A DNA stretch of 8,790 nt, taken from NCBI GenBank assembly GCA_030599405.1, contig JAUVOB010000033.1, positions 1 to 8,790 of the forward strand. Reading direction: 5' to 3'. Both the position numbers and the translations under genes were made by a program. Under the pieces are notes generated by a model, which saw only the letters and a list, made by a program, of their open reading frames with translations, had not been told where the DNA came from and searched no databases. Origin of the DNA: Chloroflexota bacterium (GTDB lineage Bacteria > Chloroflexota > Anaerolineae > Promineifilales > Promineifilaceae). Below, piece by piece: positions 1 through 6,901 of the stretch. Each line of letters begins with the position of its first letter. The first letter of the stretch is position 1.

Positions 1-217
1 ATGGGTCTGAAGCGAAAGCATCCGGAAAGAGCCTGAGAGGACGCCGTTCGACAACACGGCCGAAAATAGTCCGCGACAGGCCGTCTTCCTCAGCGTCATA
101 GGTGATAAACTCACCGATCCTCAGCGACTGGTCACTGTCGGGTGAGACGAAGGTGAATTCGTGGGGGGATTCACCCGGTCCTTTGGTGCGACCGACCGGC
201 TTGTGTTCCTTGCTCAT
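1..217 (-). CDS. herA: HerA-type hexameric ATPase/DNA translocase, N-terminal part (HAS-barrel), cut by left edge
   Basis: Only the first 72 residues are in the window; the gene runs off the left edge. They match the N-terminal HAS-barrel of HerA: residues 8-12 (VGRTK), the stretch around 19-25 (HEFTFVS), 34-39 (IGEFIT), FGRVVERRPLRLFPDAF at 52-68, and an ASDP continuation. The ATPase core with its Walker motifs lies outside. HerA proteins are FtsK/VirB4-like hexameric pumps that bind NurA and move along duplex DNA so that it can be resected. The start is ATG at 217-215, overlapping the stop of the preceding gene (ATGA), with a strong GGAGGT at 228-223 five bases upstream. It is the last visible gene of the sbcD-sbcC-nurA operon, and nurA in the same operon is strong context support. 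What is known of the family supports the role; the truncated sequence alone shows only the barrel. Confidence 0.85.
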   Translation of the reverse strand, partial: MSKEHKPVGRTKGPGESPHEFTFVSPDSDQSLRIGEFITYDAEEDGLSRTIFGRVVERRPLRLFPDAFASDP

Positions 218-810
218 TGCAGACCTCCATAGGGAGTAACTTGGGATTTCCAGATCAGGTCCGTTTGCAAGACAGAGAGTAGCGCTGTCTTCGAAGGAAA
301 CAGCTCGATGAGACGACCGATCACCCGTCTGAGTAAATAGGGCGACAACGGCGAACCCTGGGCGAGAAGAAGTGATGCATAAGATAGGTTTGGCCCCGGA
401 TTTCCCGCGTGAAATGCACGCGTTTCTTCATCTGACATTTTGTAGACAAACGTGTCACTGTTTACCGTCACGGGCGGAACGCCTTGGACGGTATCTCCCG
501 TCTCCCTCATCGTACCAACGGCTGCGATGCCGACGAGGGTTAGCTTCTCGTTCAAGTAATCCGGAGAGAAAATGGCAAGGTCAACCTCGGAGGACAGGCG
601 CGGACCCAGACGGCCGAAATCTGGATTCAGGAGAACGGTATCGTAGATGAGGCCGACAAGAGACCCTCCCTCGTTCATGGGAATGGAGACGAAGGTGCTG
701 AACGCGTAATCGACCGGTTTTGGGGGATCTGCGACTTCGCCTGCCGTATATATCTGGCAGACGTAGTCCGTGTGCGAGTTCGATTTGACGATCTTACCGA
801 TTGGTGACAT
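214..810 (-). CDS. Small HAS-barrel-like protein between nurA and herA, function unknown
   Basis: This 198-residue protein has no nuclease or ATPase motif, signal peptide or membrane segment that I can see. Its N-terminus resembles the HAS-barrel fold of HerA: IGKIVKSNSHTDYVCQIY at 4-21, then YAFSTFVSIPM at 35-45, and LVGLIYDTVLLNP at 51-63, which is the usual 'Vig.V...G.yV.v....lvGiIyd' pattern. The second half has a VPPV motif (111-114), an FH at 133-134, and a predicted helical C-terminus with LSYASLLLA (142-150) and PYLLRRVIGRLIELFP (157-172). The start is ATG at 810, with GAGGAG at 824-819 eight bases upstream. It follows nurA after 66 bases and overlaps herA by four bases. I infer a partner or adaptor of the HerA-NurA machine, possibly a barrel that docks on the HerA ring. 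The fold assignment is by eye only. Confidence 0.8.
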   Translation of the reverse strand: MSPIGKIVKSNSHTDYVCQIYTAGEVADPPKPVDYAFSTFVSIPMNEGGSLVGLIYDTVLLNPDFGRLGPRLSSEVDLAIFSPDYLNEKLTLVGIAAVGTMRETGDTVQGVPPVTVNSDTFVYKMSDEETRAFHAGNPGPNLSYASLLLAQGSPLSPYLLRRVIGRLIELFPSKTALLSVLQTDLIWKSQVTPYGGLQ

Positions 811-864
811 TCAATTGACTCCTCAGTCGCTTACTTTCGAATTCCACGATATCTATTGGCTCGA

Positions 865-877
865 AGGTTGCCAACCT
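865..877. repeat. Palindrome at the end of nurA in the only gap of the operon
   Basis: AGGTTG-C-CAACCT is a perfect 6-1-6 palindrome that ends on the last base of the nurA stop codon. In RNA it would give only a four-pair stem with a five-base loop, so it is weak as a hairpin and has no T-run. It marks the 66-base space before the HAS-barrel gene and might be a processing or protein-binding site, or chance. Confidence 0.4.
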
Positions 878-2046
878 CAAACCCTTCTTCTGCGTTTGCT
901 CGTCGCTTTTCGACTGAACCGCAACGGATAACCCTGCTGTTCCGCAAACTTTTGGAAGAGTGCGAAGAATCGCTCCCGGTCCTGCATTGAAATGACAGCC
1001 GCTGCGTCGGCCGTTTCGAGCGAATACGGATAGCCATTGCCAACAATCACCTCAGCTCGAACGATATCCAGCATCTTCGAATGCTGGTTAGATTCGTAGA
1101 TCCAGCGTGGAAACTCAATCCTGGCCGGCCGGTTTTCCCCGGTTGTTTTTAGGTAGGTGAAGCAGACCTGATCGTAGTACTTCTCGATTACCTGGTCGTC
1201 TCGGGCGCAAATCATTATTTGGCTGCGATCTCCCCATTTCATCTTCGTCCTCATGAGACCCGCATCGCTGACCCGGCCTTCGTATTTCGCGCCACTAATG
1301 TGCCCGGTCATCTCAACCAAGTCGTTGGCATAGGATGTGTCGACATAGCCGATCACTGGAATACGAGTCGTGACGGAGGTATCGATGAGTTCCAGAACAG
1401 CATCGATATAGCGTCGCTGTCGCTCAGGGCGCATATGCTGAACGAAGGAGATTATGAAAGAACCATCGAAGAAGCACACTGGTTTCGGTTCATGGCCGGC
1501 TCGGCCCTTCATGTAATTTACAAGCTTCTCCGTCTCCATTTCGAACCTTCTCAGATTCACCTTCCAGTCGGGCATTCCCTCATCTGCCGCGACATCTTCA
1601 GAGAGCTCAGTGGGCGCCAATACTTCGATCGCCAGGTCTTTCTCGTACTTGCTGTCTTCCCGGTGCCGATTCTCGAACCAGGCGATCTGAACCACGCCTA
1701 CCGGAATGGACAGCTCGATGCTGGGTACGATCTGTGAGCCGTCTACGGCTATAGTAGGAATGTCTTTCAAAATACTCCTTCCCCAATCCCTAGCATCTTG
1801 GTGATGAGACCAACTATGTGCGAAGGGGATGATGAGGTCTCTGTATTGGTCATGTTCGGCCGTAGGATGGGCGCCTGGGGAAAGAATAGCTGAGAGATGA
1901 TCAGCTACCTCCTCCAAGGATAACGATCGGAGCACCTGCAGTGCTTCATCAAACGTTCGCTCGTGGTCTTGTCGCTTCAGAAGGGCCTCACCGAATAAAT
2001 CTCGCTTAGCTTCCAGAGCGGCGATAGTCTTTGCGGGATCCAACAT
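877..2046 (-). CDS. nurA: NurA-family DNA end-resection nuclease
   Basis: This 389-residue protein matches the NurA nuclease family, which cuts single-stranded ends and resects duplex DNA 5'-3' together with HerA, using Mn2+. Motifs in order are: AVDGSQ with the metal-binding Asp at 102; an acidic helix RRFEMETEKLV at 166-176 that should hold the catalytic Glu; FFDGS at 192-196 (Asp194); IGYVDTS at 232-238 (Asp236); KWGDRSQ at 270-276; and YLKTTGENRPARIEFPRW at 298-315. The C-terminal motif reads GYPYSLETADAAAVI (338-352), with Asp347 where archaeal NurA usually has a His. The tail is strongly basic (SKRRRRV). The ATG at 2046 shares one base with the sbcC stop codon (TAATG) and has GGAGG at 2058-2054, seven bases upstream, so translation is probably coupled to sbcC. 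The family call is firm; the exact metal ligands are by-eye assignments. Confidence 0.93.
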   Translation of the reverse strand: MLDPAKTIAALEAKRDLFGEALLKRQDHERTFDEALQVLRSLSLEEVADHLSAILSPGAHPTAEHDQYRDLIIPFAHSWSHHQDARDWGRSILKDIPTIAVDGSQIVPSIELSIPVGVVQIAWFENRHREDSKYEKDLAIEVLAPTELSEDVAADEGMPDWKVNLRRFEMETEKLVNYMKGRAGHEPKPVCFFDGSFIISFVQHMRPERQRRYIDAVLELIDTSVTTRIPVIGYVDTSYANDLVEMTGHISGAKYEGRVSDAGLMRTKMKWGDRSQIMICARDDQVIEKYYDQVCFTYLKTTGENRPARIEFPRWIYESNQHSKMLDIVRAEVIVGNGYPYSLETADAAAVISMQDRERFFALFQKFAEQQGYPLRFSRKATSKRRRRV

Positions 2047-5000
2047 TAGGCGACCTCCACGTGGCTAGAACCGTTTACTTTGCTTACCCGGATCACGTGG
2101 TGGGTTTCGCGCTCGAAGGTGTCATCGTGACTGATTACGAAGAGCTGGTTAAATCCCTTGATCTTGGTGATCTGTTCGGCCAGGTTTTCACGCCGCGCAT
2201 CGTCAAGGTGCGCCGTAGGTTCGTCGAAAAAGGCGATGCGAACGCCGGACATCTCGCGAAGAAGAGCCAATCTTACGGCAAGGGCCGCTGCCATCTGCTC
2301 GCCACCAGAGAGCTGGCGAAAATCACGTTTTTCACCCTTATGTTCCAAGGTAATCCCGTAGTCTATTTCCCAGCTTAACCCGTTTGAATGATCGGCCATA
2401 ATATCACCATACATACGATTCGCCTGCTCTGAAACGACGCGCACAAGGCGTCTCGTGATCAAGGGGCCGGCTTCTCTTATCGTCTTCCGAATATAGGAGA
2501 CGGTGGAAAGCAAACCATCTAGTTCATCGATTTTGCTCTCTATCAGCTCCAGCTGATGTTTCTCCTCAAGTAGAGCCACAGTCTCTAGTTCCACCTTGAC
2601 AAGCTGACCATCGTATCCTCGATGCCTCTCATTCAATTCGGCTTCCTGGGCAATCAACGAAGCATGGCGAGTAACACTCTTTTCATGCTCGATCGGGTCA
2701 TAGGATGCCTGTTCTCGTTCTAGCTCGGAGGTCGCGGAAACAGTTTCGTCCATGGCGACTTGTTTTTCCAGGAGCAGGGCTTCCACAGCTTGTTCTCGCT
2801 CTGAGAGTTTCCCGGCCGTTTGAATATTGCTCAGGTATCTTTCGTGATGTGTCCTGTTGCTCTCCATAGTCTGGTTTTGTTCATCAAGGGCGAGGTCAAG
2901 GCCGGCGAACTGTTCAAGTTCCACCAGTTTAGCATTTTGCGCATCTACGATTTCAATCTGCTTTTTCTCCGCCTCTTCGAGTGCTTCAAGAAGACGGGGC
3001 TGTTCTTCAACTCTCGCAGAGAGACGCGAAATTTCTTGTTTTGGATCGCCCAGATCCTCAAGTTTTTTTCTCAGAGAATCCTGCTGCTGAGGTGCATTTA
3101 TCAGTTCGCTGATGGTTTCGCTAACTTGGGTGATGGTCATTTCCCTTTGCTCGATCTCAACCTCGATCTCCTCTAGGCTGTCGGCAGTGGCGAGCGAGGC
3201 AAGCCTTTCCTGGAACACGCGGATTTGCTTGTCTGTCTCCTTTCGTTCGTTCTCGAGCTTCTCTCGCCCTTGCTTTAGCTGGCCGATTTCAGCGCTGAAC
3301 TTAATCAGTTGCTCGTTTATAGATTCAACCTCACGAGGGGCGTTGGCTAATTGTTTTGCCTCGGCCCTCCACGTGGCAACCTTGCCTGCTTTCTCAGCTA
3401 ATTCCTCGACGATCTCCGCGCTTCTTCCAGGCACCGGCAGCCGGCTTAATTGATGCTCAATAGATTCAATACTCCCTTCTGATGACGTCACGAGCTGGCG
3501 GGCATCCTGTCTCTGATCACCGATAAGCGCCAATCTTTGGGCCAGGGTGGCTAGCTCAGCTTCATAACCCCGGGTCACTTCCGCGGCGTGCTCGGATGTT
3601 AAAGGCTGCTGGCATATGGGGCATTCGGCTTCATCAGTCCTTTTAAGCGTCTCGATTTTCTCTCTTAGACCTTCTTGTGAATCGGCGATCTGGGATTCAT
3701 TGGCCTGCAATGATGCCAGATTCTGTTCATTATCGCTTACTGACGACCGCAGGTTGCCTAACTCGTCCTCTAAAACGGTCCTGATCTCCAGTTTTTCTTC
3801 GATTTTTCTTTTCCTTGTCTCCAGCTCCTGCAATTCAGCTTCCGCGTCAGAGAATCGTTGGCTGGCCTGCTCTTGCGCTGCCAACCGGAGGCGGGCTCCC
3901 TCAGACCTCTGTCTATATTCGTCTCGTTCCGCGTTCAAGTGGGACGTTTTTTCGTCAACTCGCCCGATTTCCTCCAGCGTATTGTGGTGGACGGCTTCCA
4001 TATCGGAAATCCTCGAGGTAAGCTGCATGCGGACATCGAGTTCATTTTGAACTCGAACTAGATTCGTCTGCAGGCGTTCCATGGTCGCTCTTTCATCGGC
4101 AAACCTAGCTCTTGAATCCTCCAGACGCGTGATCTGAACCTCAACAGTCCTTAGTTGAGCCTCTGCTTGTTCCTGTTCCGCCGCTAGGGGTTCCAGTTTG
4201 GCAATCCTCAAGCGCGAATCTTGGACTACTTCCAAAGATTGTTTGCTATGGTCGATCCTCTGTGCAACAAGGGCGAGCTCTCGCTCAATCTCGCTTGCCT
4301 TTAATAGCAGCCTGTCGCGTTCTGTTCGCCGAATCTCCAGTTCTGAGAGCCGGCCTTGTGCTTCTTCAAAATCCGAAAAGCCTTGCCGGGAGGATTCTAC
4401 AGTGATCAGAGCTGTTTTTGCTTCCTCGAGCTCGCTAGCAGCGACATCAATGCGCTTATCGATTCCTCGGGTTCTCTCGCCAATCTGTTTGAGCAAGCCG
4501 CTGAGATCGCCGATCCGGTTGTCGAGATCATCGTATTTCTTCTTGTTGGCAGTTACGATGACGAGTCTCTCCGTCGCTGCCTGCAGTTCAACGCTGACAG
4601 TGGTTAATTGCTTGGTGAGTTCGATTTTCTCTTCGTCGAGCTCGGGCAATCTTGCAAGGCGGGATCGAAATCCGGCAGCCTCAACCTCCTTGATGCCTCT
4701 AGAATTCTCAAGGTAGCGAATCGAATCGCGCAGTTTCTCCCAAACCGCTTCATATTCATCCACCTGTAACAGGGGATCGAATTTGCTTTTTCTGATGCCA
4801 GGTGTTTCAAGGAAGGTTGTAGTCAACATACCTTGGGGAATACCTACCGCATCCGTGAAGAGAGTATTTAGGTCGGTTGTGGGGGTAACACCCAAGTGAT
4901 CCTTGAGCCAATCGAAGACGTCAATCTTGCCGCTGGCGACGCGTTTCTTGGTTAAGGGATCGTTGACGTAGGGAGGTCCTCCACCAAGGGGACGTACGAC

Positions 5001-5252
5001 CTGGTATTCGCGCTCGTCAAGTACGTCCAAGAAGGTAACGGCGATATAACCCTGCTTGCTACCCTCGCGTCTGAATTGACCCTGGTTTCGGTAATTCAGA
5101 GCATCAAAAAGGGCGAATCCTATGGCCTCCAAAATGGTGGATTTGCCAGCACCGTTCGGACCACATATGGCGTTTACACCCTGGGTAAATGTTACTGTTT
5201 CCAGGTCACTGTAACTCTTTACGTTCTGTAGTTCGACCTTGGATATCCACAT
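2046..5252 (-). CDS. sbcC: SbcC/Rad50 SMC-like ATPase of the SbcCD (Mre11-Rad50) complex
   Basis: This 1068-residue protein has the complete Rad50/SbcC layout. The N-terminal ATPase half holds Walker A GPNGAGKST at 31-39 and a Q-loop region AVGIPQGMLTTTFLE with Gln140. Two long, charged coiled-coil arms run from about 170 to 950. They are split by a zinc hook CPIC (Cys544, Cys547) almost exactly at the middle. The C-terminal half has the signature LSGGEQ at 981-986, Walker B IAFFDEP ending at about 1012, D-loop HLDD at 1015-1018 and H-loop VISHD around His1042. It dimerises through the head and zinc hook and gates the SbcD nuclease. The arm length suits archaeal and Chloroflexota-type Rad50. 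I chose ATG at 5252 because GAGGAG at 5266-5261 lies eight bases upstream. A GTG at 5261 would add three residues but would use the last base of that SD. It is followed directly by nurA. Confidence 0.96.
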   Translation of the reverse strand: MWISKVELQNVKSYSDLETVTFTQGVNAICGPNGAGKSTILEAIGFALFDALNYRNQGQFRREGSKQGYIAVTFLDVLDEREYQVVRPLGGGPPYVNDPLTKKRVASGKIDVFDWLKDHLGVTPTTDLNTLFTDAVGIPQGMLTTTFLETPGIRKSKFDPLLQVDEYEAVWEKLRDSIRYLENSRGIKEVEAAGFRSRLARLPELDEEKIELTKQLTTVSVELQAATERLVIVTANKKKYDDLDNRIGDLSGLLKQIGERTRGIDKRIDVAASELEEAKTALITVESSRQGFSDFEEAQGRLSELEIRRTERDRLLLKASEIERELALVAQRIDHSKQSLEVVQDSRLRIAKLEPLAAEQEQAEAQLRTVEVQITRLEDSRARFADERATMERLQTNLVRVQNELDVRMQLTSRISDMEAVHHNTLEEIGRVDEKTSHLNAERDEYRQRSEGARLRLAAQEQASQRFSDAEAELQELETRKRKIEEKLEIRTVLEDELGNLRSSVSDNEQNLASLQANESQIADSQEGLREKIETLKRTDEAECPICQQPLTSEHAAEVTRGYEAELATLAQRLALIGDQRQDARQLVTSSEGSIESIEHQLSRLPVPGRSAEIVEELAEKAGKVATWRAEAKQLANAPREVESINEQLIKFSAEIGQLKQGREKLENERKETDKQIRVFQERLASLATADSLEEIEVEIEQREMTITQVSETISELINAPQQQDSLRKKLEDLGDPKQEISRLSARVEEQPRLLEALEEAEKKQIEIVDAQNAKLVELEQFAGLDLALDEQNQTMESNRTHHERYLSNIQTAGKLSEREQAVEALLLEKQVAMDETVSATSELEREQASYDPIEHEKSVTRHASLIAQEAELNERHRGYDGQLVKVELETVALLEEKHQLELIESKIDELDGLLSTVSYIRKTIREAGPLITRRLVRVVSEQANRMYGDIMADHSNGLSWEIDYGITLEHKGEKRDFRQLSGGEQMAAALAVRLALLREMSGVRIAFFDEPTAHLDDARRENLAEQITKIKGFNQLFVISHDDTFERETHHVIRVSKVNGSSHVEVA

Positions 5253-5257
5253 AGATG

Positions 5258-6559
5258 TCACTCCTCTTCAGTGACGGCGTCTTCGACTGGGTCTTTGACG
5301 GTGTCTTCTAGCTCAACCAACCATTTTTGGACCCGAGCGATAATTAGTTCAGGAGGGCTGCCGGTGAGGACTTCTTTTTTGATCTCGCTCATAAGGGAGC
5401 TCAATTGATCGGCATGCCGGTCAAACCGGCCATCGCGCATCGCCAGCTCCTTGAAAATAGCCTTCTCGAGCTCCCGTCGTGACCCGTGTTCGATATGGGG
5501 CATATCGAAGCCTAAAGGGCGGGTCACATTACGAACCCGCGGAGGTATGGATGGAGACAGGATCTCATCGGCCGTTTGTCTTATCCTGTCTATATCCAAA
5601 TCGGCGTAATCGAAGTCGATCACCCCCGTGAGGCTTATCTCTATCACCGGGGACAGATCGCTGGATTTGAATGACTCGGTCTCCAACTCTAGCTGGCTTC
5701 TTAGTGAACCGAGTAATTCATCAAACTGCTTGTATTCATCGACGGCGAAATCGAGGCGGTAGAAGGAACGGTGCGGGTGTCTGATATGCCTTGCCCAAAG
5801 GTTGGAGTGATCTGGGTCTCCGACGGACACGTGATAATAGCCGCCGCGCCAGCGACGCTCATCCATTCCACAAATCTCGAGAGAACCCGGGTTATAGATC
5901 CAGTCGTCGCGATCAAATGGCTTGTGAAGATGACCGAGAGCTATGTAATTGACATCTCCTTTGAGGTCTGCGAGTTCGTTTTGGGTCAAGCCACCGGTAA
6001 TTCGGGGCATTTCGCCACTGATGCCGGCATGCAGCAACAATATCGTGAAGGTGATCGCCGGATCAGGCAGTCGACTGATCTCAACTGATAAATCATCCAG
6101 TATGGCGTGGATGCCCGATCCGAGATAGGGGACGCCAATAACGCGAACACCCTCAATATCAATGTACGCCCCGTCATAGCCGTCCCAGGGAGAGAGCTCA
6201 ATCCCATCCTCGCCGAACACGGGGCTGAGCAATGCCAGATATCCCCTCTCTGAGAGAAAGTCAAGCCAGGAAAAGGTATCTTTGTAGCGGGCTCGATCAT
6301 GGTTGCCGGCAATGGCAACAACCTGAATGTCAGCTTTCCGAAGCTTGTCCAGGGCTCCAACAGCCTGGAGCAGCGTCGATGGATCTATGGTCGCCTTGTG
6401 AAAGAGGTCACCGGCGATGATCACAAAATCAACTTCACGCTCGATCGCATATTCGGCGGCCTTAATGAAAGAACGACCGAAATCGTCAAAACGCGTTGCG
6501 CTTCCATATTGTTGGAAACCGAGATGGATATCGGCTATGTGCAAGAATGTTACGGTCAT
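5258..6559 (-). CDS. sbcD: SbcD/Mre11 nuclease of the SbcCD complex
   Basis: This 433-residue protein is a calcineurin-like metallophosphoesterase of the Mre11/SbcD family. All the family's metal and catalytic residues are visible: Asp10 and His12 in HIADIHLG, Asp51 in IAGDLFH, Asn86-His87-Asp88 in AGNHD, His177 in LLLHAGI, and His210 and His212 in LGHLHKP. NPGSLE at 223-228 closes the nuclease core. The region after about 280 is the capping domain and the C-terminal Rad50-binding part. It ends in an acidic tail (EDTVKDPVEDAVTEEE, the last 16 residues). It acts as a Mn2+-dependent endo/exonuclease on blocked or hairpin ends with SbcC. It is the first gene of the operon. The ATG at 6559 has a purine-rich GGAGAAGGGAA just upstream. 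Its stop TGA (5260-5258) sits between the sbcC SD and the sbcC ATG, which points to coupled translation. Confidence 0.96.
   Translation of the reverse strand: MTVTFLHIADIHLGFQQYGSATRFDDFGRSFIKAAEYAIEREVDFVIIAGDLFHKATIDPSTLLQAVGALDKLRKADIQVVAIAGNHDRARYKDTFSWLDFLSERGYLALLSPVFGEDGIELSPWDGYDGAYIDIEGVRVIGVPYLGSGIHAILDDLSVEISRLPDPAITFTILLLHAGISGEMPRITGGLTQNELADLKGDVNYIALGHLHKPFDRDDWIYNPGSLEICGMDERRWRGGYYHVSVGDPDHSNLWARHIRHPHRSFYRLDFAVDEYKQFDELLGSLRSQLELETESFKSSDLSPVIEISLTGVIDFDYADLDIDRIRQTADEILSPSIPPRVRNVTRPLGFDMPHIEHGSRRELEKAIFKELAMRDGRFDRHADQLSSLMSEIKKEVLTGSPPELIIARVQKWLVELEDTVKDPVEDAVTEEE
5261..5266 (-). promoter_or_regulatory. SD of sbcC that decides its start codon
   Basis: GAGGAG on the minus strand lies inside the last codons of sbcD and is eight bases from the ATG at 5252. 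The competing GTG at 5261-5259 uses the final G of this SD as its first base, so ribosomes could not use the SD for that codon. This favours ATG. Confidence 0.7.
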
Positions 6560-6653
6560 GGCTTCCCTTCTCCAGAGCAGTCGATTGGTTAAGAGTAATT
6601 ATTGCCGAATGACGGTTAATGGAGTCCGGGCGCGTGAGGCTGCATCTATCTAG

Positions 6654-6682
6654 ATTATAGTTCAAGGTTTCGCAATAGTGCA
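6654..6682 (-). promoter_or_regulatory. Candidate promoter of the sbcD-sbcC-nurA-herA operon
   Basis: On the minus strand a perfect TATAAT lies at 6659-6654. A weak -35 TGCACT (three of six consensus bases) lies at 6682-6677, and the spacer is 17 bases. Transcription would start near 6647 and give a leader of about 88 bases before the sbcD ATG. The -10 is good and the -35 poor, so this is a candidate only. Confidence 0.5.
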
Positions 6683-6720
6683 GCCGGTCCTTGGCTCAAT
6701 TACCGATATTCCCTACACGG

Positions 6721-6735
6721 GTAGTCCAGTAGTCC
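6721..6735. repeat. Tandem direct repeat of GTAGTCC upstream of the plus-strand promoter
   Basis: GTAGTCC occurs at 6721-6727 and again at 6729-6735, separated by one base. The first copy also forms an inverted pair with CTAC at 6713-6716 (CTAC-ACGG-GTAG). The phase of eight bases is less than a helical turn, so this need not be a paired operator. It sits just upstream of the -35 zone of the plus-strand promoter. Confidence 0.5.
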
Positions 6736-6736
6736 C

Positions 6737-6766
6737 GTCAGCTGACTGCCCAGAGTTTACTATAAT
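6737..6766 (+). promoter_or_regulatory. Candidate promoter of the cyclic-nucleotide-binding-like gene, with palindrome in place of a -35
   Basis: A perfect TATAAT lies at 6761-6766. The place where a -35 would sit (6738-6743) reads TCAGCT and has no consensus. It falls inside the perfect palindrome GTCAGCTGAC (6737-6746). Such an arrangement fits a promoter that depends on, or is controlled by, a DNA-binding protein at the palindrome, but that is inference. The transcript would start near 6773, about 130 bases before the ATG at 6902. Confidence 0.45.
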
Positions 6767-6774
6767 GAGAATTG

Positions 6775-6805
6775 GCAGCAGGTAAATTGCTGCATTGGTC
6801 CAATG
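6775..6805 (+). repeat. Two abutting inverted repeats in the leader of the cyclic-nucleotide-binding-like gene
   Basis: GCAGCA (6775-6780) pairs with TGCTGC (6788-6793) across a seven-base loop. Starting on the last base of that repeat, CATTGG-T-CCAATG (6793-6805) is a perfect 6-1-6 palindrome. The first lies at the expected 5' end of the transcript and could form an RNA hairpin. The second looks more like a DNA operator, because an RNA hairpin could not keep a one-base loop. Their function is unknown. Confidence 0.5.
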
Positions 6806-6890
6806 GGTAACTGCCAGTAGCCTGGCAAGATCCGCAGATCGGTGCACTTTATGGACCGATTAAAAGTAGAAAATACTAGGTTGGGCGGAA

Positions 6891-6896
6891 GGAGGT
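6891..6896 (+). promoter_or_regulatory. SD of the cyclic-nucleotide-binding-like gene that decides its start
   Basis: GGAGGT lies five bases before the ATG at 6902. Longer readings from GTG 6842 or ATG 6851 would translate through this strong SD, and neither has a good SD of its own. This supports the shorter protein. Confidence 0.75.
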
Positions 6897-6901
6897 TGCA
6901 G

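Larger units (their letters stand above)
6560..6901. other. Divergent intergenic region between sbcD and the cyclic-nucleotide-binding-like gene
   Basis: This stretch of 342 bases has no convincing gene on either strand. It holds a TATAAT on each strand with the right polarity for the two flanking genes, a tandem direct repeat, several short inverted repeats, and the SD of the plus-strand gene. Each element is listed separately. I see no tRNA, small RNA gene or terminator. Confidence 0.75.

Noticed and set aside
831..1046. 71-codon minus-strand frame overlapping the end of nurA
   Set aside because: It overlaps the real nurA C-terminus in another frame, is Arg/Ser-rich, and has no family resemblance.
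1219..1737. Open frame of 172 codons on the plus strand
   Set aside because: It lies wholly antisense to nurA, whose protein shows clear family motifs. The translation resembles no family and has no SD.
3616..4050. Plus-strand open frames inside sbcC, including this one and those at 4198-4716 and 3112-3453
   Set aside because: They are antisense to the coiled-coil region; the Ser/Arg-rich translations are typical mirror images of Glu/Leu/Arg-rich coiled-coil codons.
5253..5261. GTG start for sbcC overlapping the sbcD stop
   Set aside because: The SD would overlap the start codon itself; ATG 5252 has correct spacing.
6842..6901. Longer N-terminus for the CNB-like protein, from GTG 6842 or ATG 6851
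   Set aside because: It would read through the strong SD at 6891-6896; the family-like sequence begins just after ATG 6902.
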